Origin: Lineus longissimus | Lineage: Eukaryota > Nemertea > Pilidiophora > Heteronemertea > Lineidae | DNA length: 64,000 nucleotides | NCBI RefSeq assembly: GCF_910592395.1 | Contig: NC_088320.1 | Location: 4,094,001 to 4,158,000, forward strand | Reading direction: 5' to 3' | Part shown: piece by piece, positions 12,901 to 24,700 of the stretch | Numbering within the stretch: position 1 is the stretch's first letter | Layout: every line of letters begins with the position of its first letter | Notes under the pieces: generated by a model | Seen by the model: only the letters and a program-made list of their open reading frames with translations | Databases searched by the model: none | Told to the model about the DNA's origin: nothing | Made by a program: the position numbers and the translations under genes

Positions 12901-15900
12901 AATGGACTGTACACACTGAATCCGGGATTTCGTATCCTTGCCAAAACGTGTTGAACTTCCAAACGTAGGCCAGAATCCTGCGCTAGTGACTAGAACGTTC
13001 TCTGCACTCAAAGGATAGCCGACAAACTTTACCTTCAAACTAAGGAAAAACTCAAAGATCCGGCATGTATTATCAAGTTACCGGATGATTCAGTGCCGCT
13101 GCGGACACAAAAAGGTAATCCATTTTCTCTCTTGTGAGACTGACAGTCTCTCTTCTTTCCCTACTGGATCATCGACTGATCTGCATCATACTCTTCTAAC
13201 ACCGCAACATCAAATAAAACCAACTACCATAAATGTCCAGTTTATTTCGTGGGTAATTCACAAATGGGCTATTTAGCCGTTAACACGTGTTTAGGGATGC
13301 AGTTTATTGCCAGCTTGTACACAAGATAAACTGTGCCATTAGTACGGTAGTTATCTGCCAAGCATTAGCATATTTAAGTAGCTAAAGAAATGTTAGAGTC
13401 CACAGACATATAAATCACCTAAATTACTTTTTGAATCAAATATGTCACCCATTAACTTTCCAGCAAGACAGAAGTTTTCTATTTGAAGTGCATTCCACAC
13501 TAACTAGGTACACGTATGAATTGGTTGAATCCTCATGTACGGTTTTTCAACGAATAAGCATACGCAGTTCCATCGTAACTTTAGTAGATTTTGTTTATGC
13601 ATTTGATGTGAGTTGTGCATGTAAAATTTGCACTAATGATGAACGTATTAGAGTTGAAATCCTACTCAAATCTTCATAGGCGATAGCTTGTTACATATGG
13701 ATGCATAAAGCTTGAGTAGAAGCCACATGTGATTCTGACTTCCTTAACATGAAACGTGCTCCACTTGCACATGCTGTATTCCCTTTGATCTCACCGCTTC
13801 ATCATCTGTGTCAGTTCACGTTTACGGTTAATCAACAGCGTACACCAGTGGATGACCTGCATGTTCACGACATGTAGAAATCATCTTGCCTTGGAATCAA
13901 CTATGTGACAGTGAATGATAAGTCGCAATCGCGGAGTTACTCCGGCCGCGTCAGAAATCCTCCACCGTGACACCTCGTGTGACCATATATCACTTCAAGC
14001 CAAAACACCCATTTATTTTCCGCCTCTAAACTGTCACAAGCAAAAAGAGGTCATAGTGTCCAGGATTGTCACCTTTGTGTTTGATTATGGCCGCCGTGCG
14101 GGGATTGAGATGGCAGATCGTGCCTGCTGACAATCCTAGAGAGCGGAACATCCCCTACACCTGCTCGAAAGTGACCATCTTGCTTTAGCTAGGACAGTTC
14201 TGCGTGTTCTGGGAAGTCTATTTAGGCCTACTCGAACAGCTTTGGCCGTTCATATCTCGTAAGTCATCAGCTTAATTCACTGGAATACCTCAATTTCACA
14301 ATATTGCATTGTTCTAAAACCGCCTATGCATCGTGTGAAGAAGACAAAATCAAATCATTAAAACAAATTAAGCAAGCTAAAACTTAATTTGGCCGTTGAA
14401 TTGTCAGCATATCTAGTAACCATTTATCTTCTCCTACTTGAGGCCATTGGGAAATCAGAATATACATGAATACATGTGAGACCAGTAACTTGTTCCATTG
14501 AATGATCTTGAAAATGCCAAGAGAATTCAACATACGAAAGGCAAGGCGAGGAGGTCTGCATATTTGTATCAGAAATCCTAACGCAAGGGGTTGTGCCTTA
14601 TCAGGACTTAGTTACTATGCCACCGGAGTGACCCATGAAACATTTCCTCGGATCATTTCGCTTCTTTTGTAGGTTTTTTTGGAACGAAAAGACTGTGGAC
14701 GAAAACTCTGACGTCATTTCAGATGCCCATCTTTATGGAATGCATGAATCAGAATATGCATTTTCTTTCCTTTTTCCGTTTGATTTCTGACTCATGTTAT
14801 TGTTGAATTCGTCGTCATCAGCCATAATCGATTAATTGCTGATCTCCGTTTTGAAGTTCTAGACAGTACAATCTTAAGTTTGGCTTGATAATCCCTTACG
14901 TGAGCCTAAGATCGATGGGTCGATCAAAGACAGTAGCCCATTGACTACGTTGGTGATCTGTACAAGGGGAGCCTCTTTCCTAACATGCAAGCCTTCGTAA
15001 CCTGAGCAGTCTGTAAATCATTAAAGGTGAAAGAAGGAGAAAAAAGACTTGACAACGGCCGACGGTTTGCGCCTCAAAGCCATCATCCACCTTGACCTGC
15101 TGTATCATTCTACAACTGGGTCGAAAATCCCAATACGATTCTTTAGTTACTAGCGGGAAAATCGACCTTGGGTCTTCCGTTTATTCCTCATTATGTGACG
15201 TACCCAGTGTCAATGTCGCTCCTAAAATATGGCGTCATTACATCAAGTGACATGTAATTTCGTGGCTCTGGGATTGGATTTGTTCACATGGCTATCATTA
15301 CATATAATCTTCAACCGTCATCTGTCCTTCCATCTTTGATTGAGTTTGAATAATTCGATAAGGAGGTTCCGGACAGGGTTTGGTATGTCCTTGTATTAGA
15401 TACACTATTGTAAATTGTGAGTGGATCATGCAAATGTCAAGGTTTGGGAGAAAATATTTCCCAGCGATGGGATTGATTACGACTTATATGTGACGTGGCT
15501 TCCTTTGGACCACTCGCCTTGGAACACTCCAGCCCACAGGGATAACGTGACGAGTTGGTTCTTCCCCTCGTCCCTAGAGGTGGCGGGATTTGGCTCCCTG
15601 CTTTGGAATGTCGACCTGAGATAACTCTTTGACTATTGAAACTTGATCGCGATATATTTCTGTATTGATACGCAGTAACCTTGCTCAAGCAACGAAACCA
15701 CAACTTAAAACATCATTTGCCTCGGCCTGTGGATGACATCATGAGCTGCAGAACACCCAGGAAGCAAAGTTACGTTAAAAAGAGTGGCAGCTGTGCATTA
15801 TTTTGACCACTCAAGATGAGTACCTAAGCCAACTAGTCCAGTCTTCTAATCCACGTCTTGCAACAAAGCCACTCAGTTTTGGACCGGGGCAATAAATCAA

Positions 15901-18819
15901 ACTGGCCGCTGAATAATTTACTGTGCTTCACCACGCGACAAGAAACCACGTCTGTCAGCTCAAGGCTTCTGGTAGTTTTCTATTTGATGTCTTTATCTAA
16001 AGCCTGGAGCTTCCAAAGCGCACTCAAACTTCAGATTGTATCGCAGGTTTTTCTCCATTTCCTCTTCACTATATCACTCCAAGGTGTTAACGTTGATAAG
16101 AAATGCACAAGGCTGCTCAGATTGAGGACCTTATCAAGGATGAAGGAACAATTAATAAACATCATTGTCAATTCTTACAAAAAGCACGCCAGGAAGCTAA
16201 ATGTAGCCACAGTAGGTGCTGACGCCAAGCGACAATTTGTTGAACTGATTGGATGGCTCAAGATTGTTGATGGATGACTAAAGATGAGGGGGCATTTTGT
16301 TGCATGGCGTTATGCCATTTATTTCTCGTTAGTCATTCTTTTTAACATTAAATAAATTGCATAGACAAAAGGAGATGTTGTAAATTTGGTCTGACTGTCA
16401 AACATTTACTATTCAAGAAGAGTCAACCAAGATATAAAAGGTGGCCTATTCAGATACATTAGTATTGTTAACATTACCGCACCTAATTGGTCCGAAATAC
16501 CTTGGGATGCTTGGGATGTAGGCCTAAATAACCATAAGGATAGACAACCCAGTCTTTTCGATCACTCAGTACTCGATACTAAATGTGTTCTCCCCGGATT
16601 CACTGCGGCATATCTATTTCACATTCAAGAAAGTTATACTGGGAATAGTTCAGGGTTGCTCTTTGAAAACTTTCATAAAAAACATCATCATCTTTTTGCA
16701 AGGAAATGAATGTCACTTCATGTTCTCCAAGGTAATTAGCAAGTACCTCCCAATAAAAAAATATTCCCATGACACTCATATCGTCACTTTGTCTTTTCAC
16801 GACTTTTGTGACAGTTCGACGCAAAAGTGAGGTGTGATGTTATCTTATTTTCTTGGTTGCCATAGCAACTTCTTTGTGACCAGGTGTGCTGGATGTGAGT
16901 GTCTTCCTATGAGGACATAAAATGAGGAGAAAAGTGTGTGAGAAAAAAATATCACAACCCGAGCATATTCATCATTTTTCGAGCACACGACATCGGTCAC
17001 GTGCTGTTCTTTTTTCTTTATTTTACTTTCCAAACATACCTTAGCAGAAAAATACACCTTAGTCCATTTCTTATAAGACATAAAATTCTTTCGTTAGAAT
17101 TGGGCGGGGGGGATACTCTTTAACCAGTTCCTCGAAATGTCAACGTGAAGTGTGTAGTTAACATGTACTACAAAATAACGGTAACATTGTCTTGTATTTG
17201 TGATCTAGTTGTGATGGACCCCAGTCTTGTGAACTCTTGCAGTTAGCAATGGATTAGCAGACTCAATAATCGTCTTACTAATAATCCAAAGTATATTTAC
17301 GGCGGCGAAATACATTTCGGTACCATCTGGAAAGTGGGATTTGTAATATCATAATGCTCGAAAATTGCAATTAATCAAAATGAAACTCGACATAGTTAAA
17401 TATTATTAATGAGGTATGACAAATTGTGCACTTAACCACAGATGTAATTGCGTGATATCTCAGGTTTTGTGAGATAACTTTTATGAATCTTTGTTTATTT
17501 GTTTTATTTATGGCACTCACCGGATTAGCTGCTTTATACTCCAGATGTAATTGCAATTTATTGTTTGAATACTTCCATCTGTGTTTCTTTTTTTAATGAT
17601 TTACTGCAATATTTCGTGCAACACTGTCCGTGATTGTTCCAAAACAGGAACCGAACTTTTGTTGTCTCAGTTTTTGAATTATTCGATTAAATTTTGTAAT
17701 TACTTGATTGACAAATAGAGCTGAAAAAAAAAATGGTGGCCTTAAGTAAGACTGAATAATAAAGAATCCTTCAGAATATATGAGTGATCTGAAGATGGCA
17801 TAGTTTCGTTAATTCAGATGATTTTGAACGGAACCGCACATTGGGAACAGGCTTTAAATGGCCTGGCAGAATCCTTGCGATAAGCTTTTATTGATAAACT
17901 CGTGCTTTTTGTTAAGATGTTTCAAGCCTGTTATTGTCATTTTTCTGTATGGCATATTGTAGCGAGCCCAATGATGATGATCGATTGGGGTGGAGAGACC
18001 TATCCTTATCTCATAGGAAATGAAAGGAAATAGGATCTGAAACATGCATAGAAATATCCTGCAATCAATCGAAAAGATATTGAACATTATTACATGAAGA
18101 CCACATTGAGTGTGCCTAAAAAACTCAGAGAACATATGCACAGTTTCACATGGCGGATTACCAGGCAAGTAATATGAAATCGCCTTCAATACTTTATAAG
18201 CACTTGCACTTTCTTCCGCCAGGAAATGAAGATTGCGATGTTTTCTTCCTCCATGCCGCAGGAGACCATCTATCATTTAATTCCCGGATGATAGATGCCA
18301 TGAGAGAAATACTTAATCATTGTACGACATGTTTCTGATTTGTTCTTCATTCCGGTACCTTTTTTTTCTCCTTATGTCTATTCATACGCTTCCTCTTTCT
18401 TTGGCACGGTCAAATTGATTTTTACTTTTTTGACATTATCATATTGATCAAGGATGTGCATATTAATTGTTTTCAGTTGCTCCATGCAACAGATAACTCT
18501 TTGTCTTAACACAGACTGGTGCGTCTGTTTTTAAGATCGAATTCTGAATGGCCAACCCATTAATTTCATACTTTCTCAGATTGTCAACAACACAAAATGA
18601 AACGATGATGTAGTTTGGAATACAATGGAAATGACCTTAAAAGGGGTTCAATAGTTTTGAGTTTTTACACCAGGTGTCGCCCTTATTTGTACCCCTTCTC
18701 TCGCTTGGTGCGGAATCTCCCCAGCGGCGATGATGATCTGTTTCACGGCATCACGTCATCCGTTATATCTTTTTACCTGTAATCAACTGGCGTATAACTT
18801 GTGTTCATCGCAGGACAAT
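6926..18819. other. Long gene-free stretch
   Basis: About 12 kb in which no open frame carries a motif I recognise. The longest frame (15858-16277) looks like chance sequence or an eroded retrocopy. A juxtaposed 3' and 5' splice signal (CTGCAG/GTATGA) lies at 11736/11737 and is discussed under findings. A single ATTAATCA (complement of TGATTAAT) lies at 17370-17377. I see no tRNA, rRNA or transposase remnant. Confidence 0.5.
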
Positions 18820-18890
18820 CATTGAATTGTCCTCGTACAAAGACGGATAGTTCTTAAGGTGACGTTGGGCACTTTTCAGTGATTAATGAT
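18820..18890 (+). repeat. Degenerate direct repeat, upstream module
   Basis: This module starts CATTGAATTGTC, continues with TCGTACAAAGACGGATAG and GTGACGTTGGGCACTTTT, and ends in TGATTAATGATG. A second module with the same order of words starts at 19165. The two share most positions over about 75 bp, with small insertions and deletions. Each ends in TGATTAAT (18880-18887 here), a PBX/HOX-type composite site by consensus. Confidence 0.65.
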
Positions 18891-19164
18891 GCTCGCTGCC
18901 CATAGGCCAGTGCATGCAAACATTTTTTGCTTATACAATCGATCAGGTTACAGAAACAGGTGAACGCATTGATACGAATATTTCATTCTCTGAACTCGAT
19001 GTTAGTATATGTGAGCAGATCCAATTTGGTAAAAGAATTGAACTGCTGGTCAAACTTATCTCTTTACATCGTTGGGACTTTTTTTCCTTGCGTAATTACT
19101 AGCTTATAACCTGCTATCCTCCTGTGCCAGACCTTTCATCAAGAGCTTTGTGTCCCCACCCGGC

Positions 19165-19242
19165 CATTGAATTGTCTCGTGAAAAGACAGATAGCCTTTT
19201 GGTTGACGTTGGACACTTTTTATTAAGGAATTTGATTAATGA
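19165..19242 (+). repeat. Degenerate direct repeat, downstream module
   Basis: The second copy of the module at 18820 begins CATTGAATTGTCTCGTG, continues AAAGACAGATAG and TTGACGTTGGACACTTTTT, and ends TTTGATTAATGACC. The spacing between module starts is 345 bp. The TGATTAAT here is at 19233-19240. The modules could be relics of a local duplication or fragments of one transposable element; neither has visible terminal repeats. Confidence 0.65.
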
Positions 19243-21639
19243 CCTAATGTGTCTTTAAACCTAGGCAACACTCCGGACAGGGAACGGACAAGGAGATTAT
19301 CACACTGCGGTGCAAATCCCATAAAAATCAGATCAGGATGAAGTCAATCTTCTCGAACAGCGATGAGAAACCAACCTCAAACATGGCTTGAGAATTGAAT
19401 GTAATTCAGGGACACGATTTTTTTCGCCACTCTTTGAAGTATTTGACGTTATCTTCAGTGAACAGTGGAATTTTATATCATGGCGTAGGAGTTTGGTAGA
19501 CTTTTTAAAGGTGAACTTTCACCTATCCCTGGGCAGACATGATATTCACTAGTGTTGATCTACATTGTGATTGAAAAAAATGGAACAGTCACGTTATCTT
19601 CATTCAACATGTGAAGACCATTGCCATAATGCTGGCATCACTGGATCAAGCACAGGCGTCTGAAAGTGCCTACATAAGCAAGTCTCAGTCTCAGATTCCC
19701 TTTTCCTATGAAGTAAAGTTGAATAATGAACCGACAAAGCTAATTGGTTTCGCTACTCTCGATCGCCATTATGTCTCAAACAGTAAAAAACACACGTCGA
19801 TTGGAGGTATGCGGTACGCGTATGCCGTTTGTCCTCATTCGACAATGAGTGTCATCGCGCTTGAAGTTCTTACATCGGCTACATATGTTTAGCAAAATAA
19901 GGCAGCTATCTACCCTTCGATTTTTCATGTAGGCATTGCCGCTACCATGTCTATGTTGAACCCACTGTCCCGTGGTAATCTCCTACAGTAAACCGATATA
20001 CTCAGCATTTACGAGCTATCCCCCGAAAAAAGTAAACGGGCATGCCTGGATATGTTGACATCCCACTGGGTAGAAGAGCTTGACAGAAAAGCTCCACCAT
20101 GCAGTTTGGTCATCAGTTGCGGATCGTGGAACAGACCTAATTGCAAAATACATGGTCCTCAACTGCGGTGTACACATAGCAGTTAGGGGAGATGAGATGG
20201 GTCCTTCCAGTCGTGCATTATTCGATTAGTGGCGGCCATTTGGCGTAAAACAATCAGGAAAATGCTGTGTTGTTTTGCTGGTCATGTTTTCCTCTTTTCC
20301 GAGCAAATGTCGTTTAGATATTTGCTGACCATTGCTGCAATGACACAATTAGTGACTGTTGTTTTCTCTGATAGGCAACAAATACCTAATTGTTTACAAG
20401 TCCATGGATAATGTTTGCGCAATGCATTTACCAAGTACAACACGACTTTATTCGAAAGAAGATCAGCTGATGACTGCTATATCTCATTTTACGATCAAAC
20501 TCTTCGCATAGAGTCGTTTTGTTGGTACTACTTCTACGAGTGTTTAACTAATATCACAAGTGCTGCCTTTGATTTCTGATTCTATAATCAAGTTCTCAAA
20601 TGAAGAACTTGGATCTTTGGGTTTGGAGCCTCCTCTCATTTCTCAAATACCAGGGTCAAGCCCAGTTATATACGATGGCTCTAATACGCTAGTGTCGTAC
20701 ATGTCTAGTACCATTCATCGATAAATACAGAGAATCAAATTATTTGCTACCCTGGTCAGCCAATACCCCTCTTAATACATAGAGCGATATCACAGCCCAG
20801 AGGAAATTACCATGTTAGAACATGTAGATAATCAATATTCTGAACTGATATACTACAAATGATTGGGCTTTTTGCTAAACGCGGATATGTCGGTTGATTC
20901 CTACATTCCTCCAGACTGTCGCCTCGAATGACAGCGAAGGACGTCCCAGTTGAGGAGTGACGATCACAGAGGGACTCGCCAGACACACATATCAGTTATC
21001 ACTTCAAATCGAACGAATTCAGACGGGTTTATTTGAATTAACATCTGACTTTAGCCTAGATCGATTGAGTTTCGGTCTGTATCCATCAGGGAAACACAAT
21101 TACATCTTAGATTTCCCTCATGGTGCAAGCTTGTTCAAGGGATAAAATATGTTGTCTTATTGGCCTCTCAGATTTGTTGCCCTGTCGCCCCCATTGACAG
21201 CAAGCAGACATGTCATTTGAACCGAGATCCGTCAGAGAATTTCCAGACTGGAAATGCGTCGATGGCCGCACCGTTTAGTTTTCAGTGCTAATTTTTTGAA
21301 GTCCTTTGCCATGTCAACATGATGAACGCCTCAGCTGAGGGTTGTAATTCAGGTGGAAAATGAATTCGAGGCGGAAGAATCAAAATGAAATGTTAGTTAT
21401 GGTCTTTGGGTTCGTAATTTCAATGTCAGCATCGACCTGTAGTGTCTCAATCCGCGGTTGTGGTTGAATGACGACCCGTCTCGTCGACGACGACGATGAG
21501 GTGTCTCACTGGTGAAAGTCGTAGCGGATTAGTAATTGTACTCCGCCAGTCGAAAATCTTAACAAGGTCCTAATAAGATGGTATATGCAGCATGATGGTT
21601 CCAAATGATCAAATCGTTTTCGGCCTTTGAGCCATTGGC
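19243..21639. other. Gene-free stretch
   Basis: Only short chance open frames are present. I see no motif, RNA gene or regular repeat before the inverted repeat that starts at 21640. Confidence 0.5.
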
Positions 21640-21751
21640 TGATATGAATAAAGTCTAGCAAATGCTTTTACTTCAATTTTGTACAGAAAGGTCTGGTGTA
21701 AATGTACATGGAGTTTTAGATAAAAGCATTTGCTAGTCTTTATTCATATCA
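21640..21751. repeat. Near-perfect inverted repeat (fold-back, 31-bp arms)
   Basis: The left arm (21640-21670) and right arm (21721-21751) are reverse complements at 30 of 31 positions, the one difference being AAAGTCTAG against AAAGACTAG. The spacer is 50 nt and contains two TGTACA-type words. Weaker complementarity continues outward for about 8 bp (CATTGGC against CAATGGG), so the full arm may be about 39 bp. A transcript would form one long hairpin. The form fits a short fold-back MITE or a hairpin RNA source; no coding capacity is present. Confidence 0.85.
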
Positions 21752-24700
21752 CCCATTGTCCCGGTAATGGAAAAGAAAAAAGGAATTCTTTATATCAAAT
21801 TTCAATGTCACAGAAAGTATTTGTAAAGTTCTCCGAGTTCATACATATGTAAGCTATGAGGGTATCTCATGAAGAGAGAAAAAACTAGGTTGTCCAGAAG
21901 ATTGAATAGGTTTGTGCGTGTGCCTGACCAATGCAATAAACCTTTCTCTTCAGTGTTCTCGCCAAGGCCATGGCAGGTGTAATGCTATTGAAAGGCCATT
22001 AATTTTCCCGAACCGGCGATAGACGAATGCGCTGTTATGAGTACATATCACACTTTTCAATTACAGACTTATGAATAATAGATATCAACATTTCTCGTAT
22101 TTCCCTTGGACCGATTGAAACGTATGCTCCATCGACTTGTCGAGAAGAATTGACAAGGGTTCACGTAGATTCAATGAACTGTCATCCATAAAGTTTGAGG
22201 CTGTACGTGTTTTGAAATGAGGAGCCTGGTGAGAAATTCGTCGACTTTCAATCACAGGTTTGCGTAGTCATTGATCTTGTTTTGTAATGATGATCATATT
22301 TTATAACTTCTAATTAGTGTCAGCTACCTGTATTCCAAATGTGTCTGGGATACTTGGTGGCAATTCGCATATTCGTGTCGGTGACTATTTTATAACGGCC
22401 ACCTGTATGACACATTGTATAGGATATATACATGTACTACATAATTCAGATTCTCCATGTGCACCGTGATATTTTGGGAAAAACATCTTATGACACGTGC
22501 GTTTATGATACTTTATCTAATGCCTGTATTGTAATTTTGCCGGCTACGTGTCACTGACATTTTCCTGAGAAGTCTAATGGGCAGTGCTGTTATTTGGCGA
22601 CATCTTACCAGAAGCCATCAATCAAAAGGTTATGTAAATATTCCACAAGTTACAAAGGAAATGAATCGTTAAATCATATTCGCTTTCAAATCCTTCGGGC
22701 GCTTGGGACACACCCCACGACTTAGTTCGCGCAAACGTTGGAAGGGGGCACCCTGGCAGTTACCTCCTGCAAGCCTTGGTCGAATGTTAAGCATTCGGGA
22801 AGGAGCTTCTTAAGCAACATGTAACATTGATTCTTAAATGAAATCCACACCCTTGCTGGCTTGACTTGGAAATGTGTCTCTCCAAGTATAATTCCTCTAA
22901 AGAGTGGCTTTTCCCTGGTAAATTTTGCAGGAGGATACCATGACACGAAACTCTATCATATTCGCCGCCGTTTAGTGGTGTCCGTAGAATACTAGATTTG
23001 TTGATTCCCAAATGTGCCGCTTACAATAGGGACCATCCCTGCACTTATTTGATAGAAACTCGAATAGAACTTTTTTTCTAATTCACGGATTGCATGTTTT
23101 CCCGAAGTGGTCTGGTCGCATTATCGTTCTTATGAATAAGTAAACGAAGGGCATATTCTAACCACGTCCGCGTTTAAATCAGAAATGTACCGTCTATAGT
23201 CCCGGATGCATACCGGACAAACAGGTCACGTGTGATCCACGCGAGATTTGAATACTAATGGCGGCGGCTGACGATCAATGAATTATCCTGATTACTTCTT
23301 GTTTTTACAAGAAATCACTCGATTCTAAATCGGATTGAGTAGAATAATGGTTATGAATTATGATCCATGATTTTAAAGAAATGAGTGAAGTGGACCAGGT
23401 TTGATTGAAAAGAGTTTGATTCAAAGTTTTACTTGTCTGGGGAATCATTTTTGTTGGAAGTGATGCCGTCATTATGGTAATTAAGGTCCTTGGAGACGAC
23501 GTGTTGGCTGCAAATGATGAATCATAGATTAATATGTTTTCCTTGATACATTTTATAATAGATATAGTAGTAACTATTATGTGTGATTGACACTTACACC
23601 TATTGATTGATGGCCGTTTTGAAAACCAGCAGGAACACATTGATAGAAACAATCCTGGTGATCAGAAGATGGCCTCCACCATAATTTTCGCCGCTGATGT
23701 TACACAACACTTTCTCATTCCTATACGCCGCAATGGCACTTCTTTTGAAGTCCAGTTAAGACATCACACTCATTGTTGTATAAGACGAAAAAGAAAGCAC
23801 CACATCTCCAAGGCAGTTTACTGTTAAAAAGTGGATGACAAATGACCAACCACCTCTCTTGGGAATCACATGGCTCTTATCATCGCCAGTTTCTAAAATC
23901 AGGCATTGTCGTCTTATTTTTTGGAGAAGTTGAGCGTAATGGTCGGTAACGTCATTGCTGACTAATAATTCCCTTGCAACGTGGGGCATGGTTAGCAAAA
24001 ATACCCTGCTTTTGCGAGTTAAGCAAGCAGTGCTCTGTGTTTTGAAACTCTGTGGAGGCATTTCGGTAACCCGTCTTGCGTCGGAGTGAGGACCCTGAGG
24101 GATGGTTCCCTCTATTGTCAAATCATCGAGCTACGTTGTCGACCCTTGGGTTATGAATAGCCCTTGATTGCCCCGCCCTTACATTCAATGGGGTAAAATC
24201 ATTTGAATAAGCATTAAGTTGCAATGTGTGAAAGATAATATTTTTGATGGTGGCCTTTCTTACATCATTGTAATGCTTCGCATGTCGAAAATGCATTTTC
24301 AAATTTCGCGAATGTCATTAGAATTCAATTCTCGATTTCCCCACATCCCCTTCATCATAATGACAGTCATGTGGCAGGAGATCAAAGATCAGCCAATCAA
24401 GCTGGGTTCAACCTAGTCGTCATAGAAACGACGGATCACTTCTACATTTGATGGAGTATTTTCCTATTATAAAGAGTTGTTTAGCTGTGATTTTATCAAT
24501 TACTGCATGGTGTCTTATTCTGTGACAGTGGCTCCTGTCGGGAGTCACAGTTTTAGAGTATGGTCGAGACGTTCACCGTTTTCCAGAAGGAAGTATCTCG
24601 TTGTTTACTTGAACAGAGATTACACCTCATTGTGTATCAATATTTCCTTCAGCGTGCAGAAAATGAAAACTGCAGTCAAAAGTATCAGTGTTTGTACAAC

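Noticed and set aside
15858-16277. Longest uninterrupted + frame upstream of Hox3, ending ..AKRQFVELIGWLKIVDG
   Set aside because: No ATG start and no recognised domain, and the alternative frame looks equally coding-like near 16100-16220. It is possibly an eroded retrocopy but cannot be supported as a gene.
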